Shown: positions 1 to 11,300, counted from the first letter of the stretch. The stretch: DNA of 64,000 nt from Vanessa cardui (GCF_905220365.1 NC_061134.1:12663001-12727000), one strand, 5' to 3'. Notes: generated by a model not told the origin, from the letters alone. Numbers and translations are program-made.

Positions 1-96
1 ATTAAACACATGAATATTTAGTGGCGCTTGCCTGGGTTTGTACAAGCAATCATCGGTTAAGATGCGCGCGTTCTAACCATTGGGCCATCTCGGCTC
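1..96 (-). repeat. SINE family S1 copy, head only, cut by window edge
   Basis: Reverse complement of the tRNA-derived head of S1: a GGCCCAATGG-type box A (near 78-90) and a degenerate box B in the GCTTGCCTGGGTTTG stretch. The remainder lies left of the window. Confidence 0.8.
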
Positions 97-97
97 A

Positions 98-770
98 TTT
101 TATAAACAAGAATTTGTTTATTTCATCGAAAGCGCTAATCACACCAACAATGATTTAAACAAATATTTTTAAGCATCAGATGGAACAGTAAATAATAAAA
201 GAAAGGCGACGAGCAATTGGTCCACAGAATTGTGTGGTCATCTCCGATAAATTGATGCTGTCAATTTACAATCTATTTGTGTCGTGATTTTGGCAATTCT
301 GCCAATGATACGGCATTAATAAGGCGTGCTAATGCTTACACCGTCATGAGTGACTGTCAACTGTGACGTTTATGACGTTTTGTCCCTGGTGCTTAAAATT
401 ACAATAGAACTGAACCTTCAGACTAAAATTGACTAACAGTGAGGATTAAATAAGGAAAGATTAATGCGATAATGATAGATGCCTTCATTGTCTCACGGTG
501 AAAGTTAGGCCTAAACATTTAAATAACAAAAACGTTAAAATATATTCATATAATGTCATTTTATCTACAAACACAATTACAAAAGCAAATTACATAATAA
601 GCTTCAAAATTAATCAAAGACTAATGGTATGTAACATAAAGTATATTTACCATCAATCTTAGTACCTAAAAATCACAAATAGGAAGCCTAAAAATTTGTA
701 TTTGTATTTCAAATGTCTTCCTACTGGACAATTAATACTAACCAAGTTGTCATTCATGAGACTTACAGAT
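98..770. other. AT-rich DNA, no gene recognised
   Basis: No long open frame, splice-bounded exon or known repeat was recognised. A close tandem TGACGTTTATGACGTTT lies near 364-380. Confidence 0.6.
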
Positions 771-1068
771 GAGCCGAGATGGCCTAGAGGTTAGAACGTG
801 TGCATATTAACCAATGATTGCGAGTTCAAACCCAGGCAAGCACCGCTGAATATTCATGTGCTTAATTTGCGTTTATAATTCATATCGTTCTTGGCGGTGA
901 AGGAAAATATCGTAAAGAAACCTGTATGTGTCACATTTCATAGAAATTCTGTCACATGTGTGTGTGTCCGCGTTTGAACAGCGTGGTGGTATATGTTTCA
1001 AATATTCTCCTCAAAGAGGGAGGAGGCCTTAGCTTAGCAGTGGGAAATTTTGGTTGTTGTTGTTGTTG
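771..1068 (+). repeat. Full-length tRNA-derived SINE (family S1) with (TTG)n tail
   Basis: The head GAGCCGAGATGGCCTAGAGG resembles a pol III box A, and GAGTTCAAACCCAGG resembles box B, so the head is tRNA-derived. The body runs through the conserved CATTTCATAGAAATTCTGTC block. The 3' end, GCAGTGGGAAATTTTGG then repeated TTG, lacks the ACAGGC found in other copies. The tail hosts the LINE that follows. The 3' part resembles LINE 3' ends, as expected for a SINE mobilised by a LINE partner (inference). Confidence 0.88.
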
Positions 1069-1082
1069 GCATAATACAACCA

Positions 1083-1771
1083 CAAGTATTAGATTGAGAT
1101 CATTGTTAAATTCATATAATCTGGTAAATCTGTTCTTAGAACCAACTAGAATAACAGATTCCACAGCAACTTGCATAGACAATATATTTGCAACCCATAT
1201 TCCACAAAATAAAATGATTATTAATAAACTAAATTCAGATCACTGTGGACAACAGGCTTTATTTAATTTTCATATTAATAAAATAAGCAATTGCGAAAAA
1301 ATAATGTTTGTTCCTTTGACCAGAAGTCGTATTGAGAAGTTTAGAAGTAATATTATGGCCAATCTCCTTCACCTAACTCTCAGTGATAATCCCAACGTTT
1401 TGTATAATAACCTATTTAAATTAATTAGAAACAAGTTTAATGCAATATTGACTTCTAAAACAGTTAATACAAAAAACTTTTTGAAATTCAATGATTGGGC
1501 TACTATTGGAATTCATAAAAGTAGGCAACGAATGTACGAGCTTTATAATGAAAGGACGTACAATCATAGTGCCACTTTTGCCAACTATGTAAGTAACTAT
1601 TCAAAATTATTTAGAAAAGTGTGCTTTTTGGCTAAGTCTTTAACTATAAAAAGTAAAATTAAGAATGCACATAACAAAATAAAAATGACCTGGAAAATTA
1701 TTAATTGTGAAGTTCACCAGCTCAACCACTTCTACCAGTTGGTAGAAGTGGTAATTGGAGCTCCGAATTAA
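1083..1771 (+). pseudogene. LINE endonuclease C-terminus and linker (fragment)
   Basis: This is the LINE-derived part of an open frame whose apparent start (956) lies inside the upstream SINE, so the first 40 or so residues are not LINE protein. Visible are an LEPTRITDSTATCIDNIFAT block and the SDHCGQ motif (codon for S at 1235). The SDH triad is typical of the apurinic-type endonuclease (EEP) domain that nicks target DNA. The N-terminal catalytic half is absent. After the domain comes a basic linker (ARSRIEKF-type region, here TRSRIEKF) leading to the reverse transcriptase. The frame ends just after a 12-bp inverted repeat (1725-1752); the homologous reading continues in another frame (PVGRSGNW onward) from about 1736. 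Confidence 0.82.
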
Positions 1772-2088
1772 ACTTAAATTATAATAATAAAGTCATAAAT
1801 AGTGAACGGGAAGTTGCTTCAGTTTTTGAACAATTTTTTGCTGACATACCAGTTTCTACAACTAAGTTACTTATTTCTTCTCCAGCTGTTGCCGAATCAT
1901 TGATGAAAGAAAATGTTCGAGAATGCAAATCAAAATTTAATTTTACCCCTGTAAACACCAATATCATAATTTGTGCATTTAAATCATCAGACAGTAAGAA
2001 AACTGCTGATCTAAGGTGATAAACTCAATTATTGATGTGATTGCACCTTATCTTACAATAATATTCAATTATTATATTTCCTGACCTG
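1736..2088 (+). pseudogene. Degraded LINE linker between endonuclease and reverse transcriptase
   Basis: Frame 1 reads PVGRSGNWSSELN, then VASVFEQFFADI and FNFTPVN, the conserved stretch that precedes the RT domain in this class. It stops at TGA 2017-2019 after KKTADLR, where family members usually have KSAGPDG. Further RT-leading sequence (APYLTIIFN-like) follows in a different frame, so there are at least one stop and one indel here. Confidence 0.72.
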
Positions 2089-3434
2089 ATGAAACATAGT
2101 AAAGTCATTCCAATATTTAAATCTGATAGCTCTTCAGATCCTAATAAGTATAGGCCTATCTCAATATTACCTACCCTCAGCAAAATATTTGAAAAAAAAA
2201 TTTTAAATCAATTATTAGCATATTTCAATAGACACAATCTGCTTCACAGAAAACAATTTGGATTCATGAGAGAACTTATAAAAAATATCTATGAGGCCTG
2301 GGAGGGGTCGCAGGATGCCTTAGGGATTTTCTGCGACTTATCCAAAGCCTTTGATTGTGTTCAGCATGAAACTCTGGTCAGGAAACTATATCACTATGGA
2401 ATTAGAGAAAGTGCACTCGACCTTCTGACTTCCTATCTTAACAATAGAATTCAGAGGGTTGACGTTAAAGGGACAAGGTCTCCTGGGGTCTCAGTTGGTA
2501 TGGGGGTCCCACAAGGATCAATTCTTGGACCTTTTCTATTCCTCATATACATAAATGACTTGCCCTTTCTTGTTGGGAACAAACATGATATAGTATTGTT
2601 TGCTGATGATACCTCTTTGGTTTTTAAAATTAATAGGAAACAGGTTCAGTATGACGATGTAAACAATGTTATGTCCGATATAGTACATTGGTTTAGCGTA
2701 AATAATCTTAGGCTGAATAATAAAAAAACTAAAATTGTAAAATTTAGCACACCAAATGTGCAAAATGTAAAACCCGATGTACTTATCAATGGGGAATCGA
2801 TGGATCCAGTTGAAACAACTGAATTTCTTGGCCTTACTCTTGATGCCAAGTTACAGTGGCTCCCCCATATAAACGGATTGGTGGGTAGAATGAGTTCTGC
2901 GGCATTTGCGGTCAAAAAAATTAGATTTTTTACTGATGTTGATACGGCTCGACTAGTATATTTTAGTTACTTTCACAGTATAATGTCCTACGGTATTATG
3001 CTTCGGGGTAACGCAGCCGCTATCCAAACTATATTTGTGCTGCAGAAGAGGGCTATTCGCGCAATCTATAACCTAGGAGCCAAGGAATCATTAAGGTATA
3101 GATTTCAAGAAATTAAGATATTGACTGTTGCTTCTCAATACATATTTTGTAATGTTTTGTATGTACGGAAAAATATTAATATTTTTATGAGAAAATGTGA
3201 TTCTTATAACATTGGTACAAGGAACAAACACAATCTTGTTACTCCTGTTACTCGACTGCATAGAGTCAGTAACTCTTTTGTGGGGCAATGTATACGCTTC
3301 TACAACAGGATCCAAGAAAGCGTTCAAAATGCTTCTGTTGCCAAATTTAAAAAAAAATTGTTAAGGAACGCTTGTGTGCAAAAGGTTACTATACAATTAG
3401 CGAGTTTATGTTTGATAGCACACCTTGGGAATGA
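2089..3434 (+). pseudogene. LINE reverse transcriptase, C-terminally frameshifted
   Basis: The start is simply the first Met of an open frame that continues a broken upstream reading. The RT motifs, by residue, are KHSKVIPIFK (2-11), YRPISILP (21-28), motif A FCDLSKAFD (81-89), motif B GVPQGSILGP (139-148), motif C FADDT (171-175, catalytic DD) and the motif D region WFSVNNLRLNNKKTK (201-215). Between QFGF (56-59) and ELIKNIYEAW the usual linker is short, suggesting a deletion of roughly ten residues. The open frame runs to 3486, but from about 3380 the genuine family C-terminus (GYYTISEF, then DSTPWE and TGA at 3432-3434) is in another frame. One lost A in the CAAAAGG run would explain this. 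It copies element RNA at the nicked target in intact relatives; this copy is inactive. Confidence 0.9.
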
Positions 3435-3536
3435 AACGATCGCCTCCTGGCTATTTCTAATCATATACTACTATGTATCTTATTAATTTGACAAAAAAAA
3501 AATAACAAAAAAAAAAGACCCGCTGAGTTTCTTTCG

Positions 3537-3577
3537 CCGGTTCTTCTCAGGTCAGGGTGTTCCTTTTTCCGAACCGG
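3537..3577 (+). other. Stem-loop in LINE 3' UTR
   Basis: CCGGTTC (3537-3543) and GAACCGG (3571-3577) form a 7-bp perfect stem around a 27-nt loop. The same stem sequence occurs in the LINE 3' ends at 14131-14166 and 41644-41679. Possible recognition site for the element's RT (inference). Confidence 0.65.
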
Positions 3578-3659
3578 TGGTAGTGTTTATTTGACAATCA
3601 ATAAGTAAGTGTAATGCTTCTATATTGAATAAAGGAATTTGAGTTTGAGTTGTTGTTGT

Positions 3660-4248
3660 CATATGGGGAAATAATCAAGTAATGTGAAGGTAAAGTTACC
3701 GATTAGTGAGTAGAATTATAATACGAAGTCCATTAACGAAAACCCGAATGCAAATCCGACACGATCTAATGAGGGCATCCTGAACATTAACAAAAACTTC
3801 GCCAAGTGGCATGCGAAACATTCCACGATCGCATGATCCGAGACCAATAAATCCTCGATTCCTAACAATTTCGCATTTCGGGTCACTATTTATCGGTTAA
3901 AAACGGCGAAATTACTGCTCGGGCGTTCGATAAAACTGCCTACGGAACTTGTGAAATAGTAAATAAATATCTCAATCGGCTCGAGTAAATTATGCGAGCG
4001 GTACACGAAACGGATTTTTGCTGTAATACAATGTGGTATAACTTTGAAATGTTGCTTGACTTTTGCGAATATTAAAAATTTATTTTACGGCGCTATTAAT
4101 ATAATTATTGTCAGGTTTTTGTCCGTGTAAATGTTTAAGAATTCTTGGTGGAGTTTATTTTGCCATTTCTATATCACGTGTCTGATTTACATAAGAAGTA
4201 ATGAATAATCGGCTTCAATTTTCGTGATCGTAAAATTGACTATATTAG
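3660..4248. other. Non-repetitive DNA, no gene recognised
   Basis: Relatively GC-richer than its surroundings between about 3730 and 4020, without an open frame or splice-bounded exon that I could support. Confidence 0.5.
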
Positions 4249-4503
4249 TAACTAGCGACCCTCCCTGGCTTTGCACGGGTACAATGATATGACATCACAG
4301 TAGACACTTCTAAAATTATCAGCGTTTCATTACAAAATTGACAATATATTAAAACAATATATAAAAACCTTCATCTCGAATCACTCTACCTATTAAAAAA
4401 AACCGCATTAAAATCTATTGTGTAGTTTCAAAGATTTAAGCACACATAGGGACATAGGAACAGAGAAAGCGACTTTGTTTTATATGTAGTGATAGTAAAA
4501 AGT
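4249..4503 (+). repeat. RTE-like LINE 3' end (family R1)
   Basis: Begins ACTAGCGACCCTCCCTGGC, carries CTCGAATCACTCTACC and AAGCGACTTTGTTTTATA, and ends TAGTGATAG. This architecture is shared with the copies at 20.8, 29.6, 31.8 and 45.4 kb. Only the non-coding 3' end is present. Confidence 0.7.
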
Positions 4504-6571
4504 TCTCTTAAAATAGGAGGAATTAGGTAACATATTACCTTTTTCTATTCCACTATAAATAGAAATTAAAATCGAAGTTAATAATGAAATTGACACAATC
4601 CGCGTCGCATATAATGAAGTACATTTCTATTACCGCGGCGCAAATGCATTTAACTAACAAAACCATTGCATTTGATTAGTGTTTCAATAATACGGGATTA
4701 ACATGCTACTTGGATATTCATTATTTAAAAAGAAATTTTTACTAAAAGTAATTTCACTAAGACACATTAATATTTTTGGATGGTTTCAAAAACATCGGAT
4801 GTAGAATGAAAACTCAAAAATCATACAAAATATCATTCTTAGATCAATTTAAGAACTAGTGTATCTGTGACCTAATGATAAGTGAGTCCTTTATGGAATA
4901 GCTCTGTAATCGTAATAAGTCATGTTTTCAGTAGTATTAACAATGGAAACCAATGTTTGATTCATTTTATCATCGACACTGGTCAAAAAATGGACACAGG
5001 TATACCCAAACCATTCATCTGTAAATATTTACAGTTTATTTTCTGAGCAATAGTGTTTCATCCACAAATTCTCACAGGACAGAGAATCACCACATTTTAT
5101 GTACATGTCAACGAAATCACACATAGCTCATCACAATAAAACAGACTAATTCCATGTTGATCTTAACTAAGTTCGAAATGAAAATTATGAAACACAAATT
5201 CCAAACGGGAGCAGACAATTTCCATGAAGTGAATCGTTTGTAATAAAAGATGTTCTAGATGTGAAAATTCGTGTCACTGTTGATCGTGCTTTTAGTTTCT
5301 TCAAACATTGTTAGGTGACTTATTTTTCTAACATAACATTACCTAACACAGTACATAATGGAGCTATATTAAAATTTAAAGATTTTTATTTTATTTTTCA
5401 TCAATATTTTATCATAATGATATCACCTTGTTTCATTCTTTTATCCAGAATTTTCCCGTCTTTGCAAAAATAACAAAAAGGTTCAGGCGAATAAAGACGC
5501 TAACCTTGGACCTAAATTAAATCCATAAAGAAAAAAAAAAACAAATTGAATAACATCATTGTATTACTGTAGGCCAACAATTTTTGTGGCACACGAAAGC
5601 CCGAATTAATACCTGCAAAGGGCTGACACAGCAAGTTATCAAGAACATTAATTGCATTCAGCAATCATGCGATGTGGCGAAGTTTCGAGTACAACGAAAA
5701 AAAAAACATTATAATTACCCAAAAATTGCTATTATGAAAACTTAGATGGAGTTTAGTTTGAATTTTTGGTCTTATTACAATGAAACGAGTTGAACGTTGG
5801 ATTTTTTCCGCCTGTCAGATTTTGGTAGACTAATTGGGTGTTCCTTCCTATCGTGTTATGTAATCCTGATAATAAAAATGAACCTTAGCATAATGTTGTG
5901 GAAAATAATTACATGCTCATTTTCCTTTGTATAACACGAGAGAAGAAATTTGATTTAATTTCTCTTTGATGTTTCGAGTAATACGTTAAACAATTGGTTT
6001 AGTGTAATTATGACTCGAATTCTTCGTATCGTGTTAGAAATCTTTCTTTTGTTTGATTTTACATATTTCTTTTGTTCTAAGTTATTTGGAATTTCTTTGT
6101 TAAAGTATATCATATTTTAGACCAAACTACACCATTTTTGTCAGATTTCTTAACAGTGCTAAATGCTACGTGAGAATTGTGTAATATTTTATAGATTTGA
6201 TTATTATTTATAATACGAGATTCAATAGGACTAACGCGTGGCTATGAACGTACGCCTTATAAGCCGTTGCATCTCTAATATTAAAGACAACAACATAATA
6301 ATAACGAAAGTTTTACATAAATCATAGACATAACTTCTAAACATATTACACTACACCATAAAAATAAATAAAATTCGGACATAAAAAGGAAAAACAAAAC
6401 TCGCTTTAAAACGCGTTCCAATTGCTAAAACAGTGATCTTCCAAACAAAATATCGGTTGAGAATATTTGACATGTTATAAAAAGGGTAACTACTGAGTTT
6501 CTTCTCCGTAGAATCTGCATTACGAACCGCCATAGCCACCAAGTTACCACCACTCACTTACTAAAGAGAGA
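4504..6571. other. AT-rich DNA, no gene recognised
   Basis: Nothing recognisable beyond short homopolymers. A minus-strand open frame at 6351-6557 has no recognised homology and is treated as chance. Confidence 0.55.
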
Positions 6572-7113
6572 GAGCTGAGATGGTCCAGAGAAAGAACGCG
6601 TGCATCTTAATCGATGATTTCGGGTTCAAACCCAGGTAAACACCACTATATACAGGGTTATTGGTAACTCGACGTTAGGAGGTGATAGAGGTGAATATTT
6701 GCAATAATTTTAACCCCCATATGCATTATCCAAAAGTGACCCATTTTTTTAGTTTTGTTTGTTTTTTAGTTCATGTTTTTTAGTTTTTTTTTTTAAATTT
6801 TCCAAAAATGCAAATTCAAAAATTTCTTAAAAAAAGTATCAATTAAAATCCATTTTTTTCTTTTGTTTTATAAAAACGATTAAACACTGAATATTTCTCA
6901 ATATTTAAATAATAATTATCGGCCCAAATTTAAAAATGCCAGACGGAAAATGAATTTGATATTCGTCGAGTTATCAATAACCCTGTATATATGTGTTTAT
7001 AATTCATCTCGTGTTCGGTAGTGAAGGAAAACATCTTGAGGAAACCTGCATGTGTCTAATTTCATCTAAATTCTACCACATGTCCAATCCAACAACCCGC
7101 ATTGGACCGGCAC
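6572..7113 (+). repeat. SINE S1 copy split by a TIR element
   Basis: The S1 head (GAGCTGAGATGGTCCAG, with GGGTTCAAACCCAGG as box B) runs to CACCACTATATA, is interrupted, and resumes as TATATATGTGTTTATAATTC. It then continues to CCCGCATTGGACCGGCAC, where the SINE is truncated before its usual tail. Confidence 0.85.
6653..6985. mobile_element. 333-bp non-autonomous DNA transposon (MITE) with 22-bp TIRs
   Basis: Left end CAGGGTTATTGGTAACTCGACG (6653-6674, 22 bp) is the inverted complement of the right end (6964-6985) with one mismatch. Both ends abut TATATA, consistent with TA (or longer TA-repeat) target duplication in the SINE's own TATATA tract. The interior is AT-rich and has no transposase. 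A TA target would suit Tc1/mariner-like mobilisation, but the superfamily is not resolved. Confidence 0.85.
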
Positions 7114-7126
7114 TTTACTTTACTTA

Positions 7127-7200
7127 TTAGAGTTTGTTAAATGGCGATTCAAAAGTGCTTGTAAAATCCTTCTTGAATAGAGTATATTTTGATTTTGAAA
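7127..7200 (+). repeat. LINE 3' end fragment
   Basis: GATTCAAAAGTGCTTGTAA followed by CTTGAATAGAGTATATTTTG and ATTTTGA. This is the forward-strand version of the extreme 3' end seen inverted at 14018 and 41567. Confidence 0.65.
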
Positions 7201-7748
7201 AAAAAATGATTATGATAATGTTTCCTGCTACGAGATTTATGGAATTAATTTATTACTTAAAACAACAGATAAATATCTGTATACACAAGCAATGAGAAAC
7301 ATTTATTAGTTTTAAAACTCACAGATTGAGTAACATCTAACAAAGTGGCAAAGAATTCCATTTACGAAAGATTACCATTTAGGAGAAGTGTAAGAACAAG
7401 TTTTTACAAGACTTTCTTCATAACGCATTTTATAAGACTTAAGGAATCAATTCTCTTCTGTCGCAAAGTCGGTTTGTCTTTTGTCTTGACTTAATTTTCG
7501 TCATTTTTAATGTGACTGTGTTTCTTTTATTTCCAGAGATTAATTGTTATCTTATCTTGTAATATTTTGTAGCTGTTCTTTTTTATATTCACGACTTCTT
7601 TGACTCGAAATTTTATATGATAGTGGTCTTTTTTATGGAGTGTTATTTTTCAGAGGATTTAAGATAGATAGTCTGGATTGTGTTGGTGATAGTTTGTCCA
7701 TGATCTGGGCTATTATGGATCAACGTTTTATAGTTCAACTTTTCCCAA

Positions 7749-7958
7749 CATAGACGACCTTCGTGGTCGAATGGTGTGTACACCGGTTTTCATGGGTACG
7801 CCACTCTGAAGACCCGGGTTTATTAGTTGTCTATGTCGTTTTGGGTCTGGTTGTTTGTGATACCTTCGTTACTTCTGATTTTCAATAACACAAGTGCGTT
7901 AGGTACTCACATTGGGATCTGAGTAATGTTTGTGATGTTGTCCAACATTTATTTATTA
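7749..7958 (+). repeat. tRNA-derived SINE (family S3)
   Basis: Starts TAGACGACCTTCGTGGTCGA. A degraded box B (GACCCGGGTTTATTAG) is followed by GTCTATGTCGTTTTGGGTCT and a 3' end GTAATGTTTGTGATGTTGTC, then ATTTATTTATT. Matches the better-preserved copy at 52135-52350. Confidence 0.75.
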
Positions 7959-7959
7959 A

Positions 7960-9084
7960 CATGGACTGACAGTCGATCAATGTAGTCTGAAATTCACAAA
8001 ACGCTGACTTTGCTTACGTGTAGCTAATAACAATTTGTCTCATTAGGCTCTCCGGTTAAGTATAATTATTAGTACAGAGTAAACAAGCTATTACACACTA
8101 CAGTTACCGCTTAACCTACGCAATCCATTAACGGAATCCCCAACACATTAAGAACGATTAACGGATCGACCGAGGCCTCAACAAACAAACTTATCAACGA
8201 CGCCTTGTGATCCTCTCAAGTTTTAAACTCATGTATTCTTATAAGAACATGTACCATAGTTAATTCTTATTAAAAACAAATGATGTATCAAAATTTAAGT
8301 AAAAAGAAGATTTTTTTATGAACATACCTATTAATTAATTCTATCATTAATTCAGATATATTTTTGGGGTTTTGAGACATATTATGAATTGTATTTACTT
8401 TTTGGTTGTCATTTTGTTTGCAATCATCTATAGAAATTGGAGAAACAATAATTTATTACGAATACTTTTTGTCAAAGAACAGATAAGCAGCTTTCAATCG
8501 AAAATTGAATTGAAATTCCATCTAAAATTAACGTATTATTCATCTTATAGTCGTCGGAAAATAAAATTATCGTTTGTAAATTTTTAGGAATGAGATGAAT
8601 AAATGCTGGATATATATACCTATCTTATAAAATATCTAAAAGTATACGCAAAATGAGAGGAACTACTACAAAAACTTAACCAATAATATTACTTACATCT
8701 TTCTAATTTATAAGAAAAAAGAAAACCTTGTCCCATAAAAGATAGATCGTCAGAGTATTAATTAAAATCATATAAATTATCACGCTGTTAGAATTTAACA
8801 TACCAATTAAAGTAATAATATACCTCTGACAAGCTTCGTGGCAGTGTAATGAGGTATTAGCATGTTCTTGCTAATCATGACGAGGAAATACGAGAACATA
8901 TTGTTAATAAAGTGTACCTAATAAATACATATTACGAGATTGGCCTGATAAATCTTATGCATCAACTTTTGATTTGACAATATACTTTATGTATCAAATA
9001 TGCCGATTATTGAGAACCACCCTATAATTTTAGTGACCTATTCATTTATTTGCAAGACATGTCAAAAAAAATTTAAATAAGGGA
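7960..9084. other. AT-rich DNA, no gene recognised
   Basis: No exon or repeat family recognised. A short open frame at 8372-8587 is low-complexity and judged to be chance. Confidence 0.5.
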
Positions 9085-9235
9085 TATTTTTATTTATTTA
9101 TTTTATTTGGTTCTTCAACAACGTGAACACTGATTATAATGATAAATTAAAACAAAAATAAAATTATGTTCTAAGTGTCACAATTACTTAAAGAAGGACA
9201 CAGCATGCACTACAAAAAAAACAATAATATCTTAA
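9085..9235 (-). repeat. Possible LINE 3' end remnant
   Basis: TATTTATTTATTTTATTTGG followed by AT-rich sequence resembles the inverted A-rich 3' end and UTR seen at 55285. No coding sequence is visible, so the call is weak. Confidence 0.3.
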
Positions 9236-10630
9236 CCTAATTTGATAAATTATGTAAAATTCATTAAAAGGAAAAAAAACTGTGTAATAAATATATATAT
9301 ATGAGACAGGATGTAGCAACTTAGATATCATTTTTGTTGCCCAGTACGATCTTTTTCATGGACGCAATGGACGTAACATTTTGATCGACAGTGTTTTGAT
9401 ATTCATCATAAGCATCATACATTTGTGAAATTGGGCTGTGTAGTTTAAGATATTATTCAATACAAGATTTTATTCTTGATGAAAATGTATAGATTCAGTC
9501 TCTGTTGCTTTCTAGACAGAATATAAATTTATTTGTACTTTATTAACATAATATAATAGTAACTTATGAGTTTCTTGCTAGTTTTCTGTAATCCTTTTTC
9601 CAAACTGATATCAACTTTACGTTTAATTCAACACGATAACTTGACATTTCCGAAGTCCTTTTATTGACTAAATATTAATTATTTATGTTTTGATTTCTTG
9701 AATGGTTTAGTTTTCAAACTCTTCTCAAGCTTTCCCAACCATTTAATAATAATCAATAGTTACTATTTGTTGTTCAGCGATAATTTCTATTTGCAGTAAG
9801 TTATCCAAATTAATGGTACCAGATTCATAGCATCTCAGCCGCTGTTACGCGTTAAATAAACATTTCATTTCTAAAAAACTCTAAAAGGGAAAATTCTCAG
9901 GATCGATGTTATACAAGAAAAAACTTCATCAAATAAAACGGGCAACTTTAGAAATAACGTAAAAATAAGGTCATTAGTCAAAGAAAAGTCATTTGTCACG
10001 GCAATCGCATTTCATTCAGAATACAGGTACGTAAGCTAACTTCGTGCTTACCATAATAGTCCTTATACCTCTTGTAATAAGAGCAAATTTACTAATTAAT
10101 CAGATAGGGTATAATTTGTGCTAGAGGAATGTGTTTCAACGTTGAAGTTTATATTAAAATTCACCTTTATAAAAGAATAAGAGATCACTTAATAATTTCA
10201 TTTTATGACGTTGTAATTACAGGAATGGATTTTTAAAAATATTCTTGTAATAACTTTTTAACTATAAAAACGAGTCATGCGATCGTCTGAAGTATCGAGA
10301 ATTTTTCTTGTATATAAAGGAATTGAATAATTATAATACTTCAAATTTGAATGTGGAATAAATTATAACAGGAAAGCTTGAAAAGTATTATAATAAAATG
10401 CATACATAAGATGGAATAAATATTTTTAAGAAAAAGATTTGTTTTTATTGGGACCTATACGTTTTAAATTTTGATATACAAGCCTTTTTATTAATAACGT
10501 TCTTGTTAATGCAATAATTGTCTTGACTTCAACACTCTAGCGTCTAACAGTTAATGGTGAGCCAGTCTAACTACATACATATATAAGAAATAGAAAATTA
10601 TGATGATGAGATTTTTTAATCATGTGATAT
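9236..10630. other. AT-rich DNA, no gene recognised
   Basis: No feature could be supported on either strand. Confidence 0.5.
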
Positions 10631-10636
10631 TTTTTT

Positions 10637-10697
10637 AAGGCGCCAATGTCTACGGGCAATGGTGGCCACATACCATAATATTCGCCCGTCAAATATA
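10637..10697 (+). repeat. 3' fragment of SINE-like family S2
   Basis: GGCGCCAATGTCTACGGGCA, then TGGTGGCCACATACCATAAT and CGCCCGTC, parallels the 3' part of S2 (CATTGTCTATAGGTGATGG) at 17811-17870. Confidence 0.5.
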
Positions 10698-10959
10698 CTT
10701 ATGGAATGTTGCTGGAACTACATATATATGTATATTATAACGCAAATCATTCGAATTTAATATAAATACCCATTAAAGGTGTCTCAAATTCCAAGACGTT
10801 TAATCCAGTCGCATAGCTCTTTTACAAACAAACACAGTCAATATCAATCAATATAGCATTCTAGAGGTCTGTATTTATAGATAAACATTTTTTTCTGTCT
10901 CCCAAAAGGGTTATCAATTTATATTCGTCTGTATTTCTTTTTTTATTTATTTTTTATGT

Positions 10960-11300
10960 TTGTTATGTCATAACTTTTCATTGAGTGGACCGATTTTGAT
11001 ATTTTTTTGGTTTGAAAGCTAGTGCTCCCCATGTGGTCCCATTAAGTCCAGTTTTGATGATGGTATCCATATGAAAACGATATAAGTTTTAAATTTGCAT
11101 TATGTATGTGCGTGATAAATAGGTGAATAACTCAAAATTGCGCCAACCAATTTTGATGATTCTTTTTTTATTATAAAGGATATACTTCAAGGGTAATTTG
11201 GTGAAAGTTTGGCAAGATTTTGAACATAAGATCCATGACAAAGTAACGGAACGGAAGGGAACGGAACAATTCTGACGAGCACGTTAGCGATACTCGGCCG
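10960..11300 (-). repeat. Degenerate RTE-like or MITE-like repeat
   Basis: Contains two blocks of the GACCGATTTTGAT / CCAATTTTGATGAT kind, plus GGTGAAAGTTTGGCAAGA and repeated GGAACGGAA. The phrase around CGATTTTGATGA is typical of insect RTE-tail repeats read in reverse. Boundaries are approximate. Confidence 0.4.

Larger units (their letters stand above)
1069..3650 (+). mobile_element. 5'-truncated Jockey-like non-LTR retrotransposon inserted in SINE tail
   Basis: The element carries the C-terminal part of an endonuclease, a reverse transcriptase with all core motifs, a 3' UTR with a stem-loop, an AATAAA at 3628-3633 and a short TTTGAGT repeat as tail. The 5' endonuclease portion is missing, and the upstream junction falls in the (TTG)n tail of the SINE at 771-1068. 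TTGTTGTTGT reappears directly after the 3' end (3650-3659), consistent with a target-site duplication, although simple sequence makes its length ambiguous. Frame breaks near 1720-1790, 1985-2090 and 3380 show that the copy is dead. Assignment to the Jockey group rests on motif style and could be a related clade. Confidence 0.9.

Noticed and set aside
952..1182. Minus-strand frame with a Gln run
   Set aside because: Antisense of the SINE tail and LINE start; the Gln run is the translated CAA strand of (TTG)n.
956..1771. 271-codon open frame as a host protein
   Set aside because: Its first 40 residues are SINE and TTG-repeat translation and the rest is LINE endonuclease fragment.
2536..3327. 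Three minus-strand frames within the LINE
   Set aside because: Shadows of the reverse transcriptase frame.
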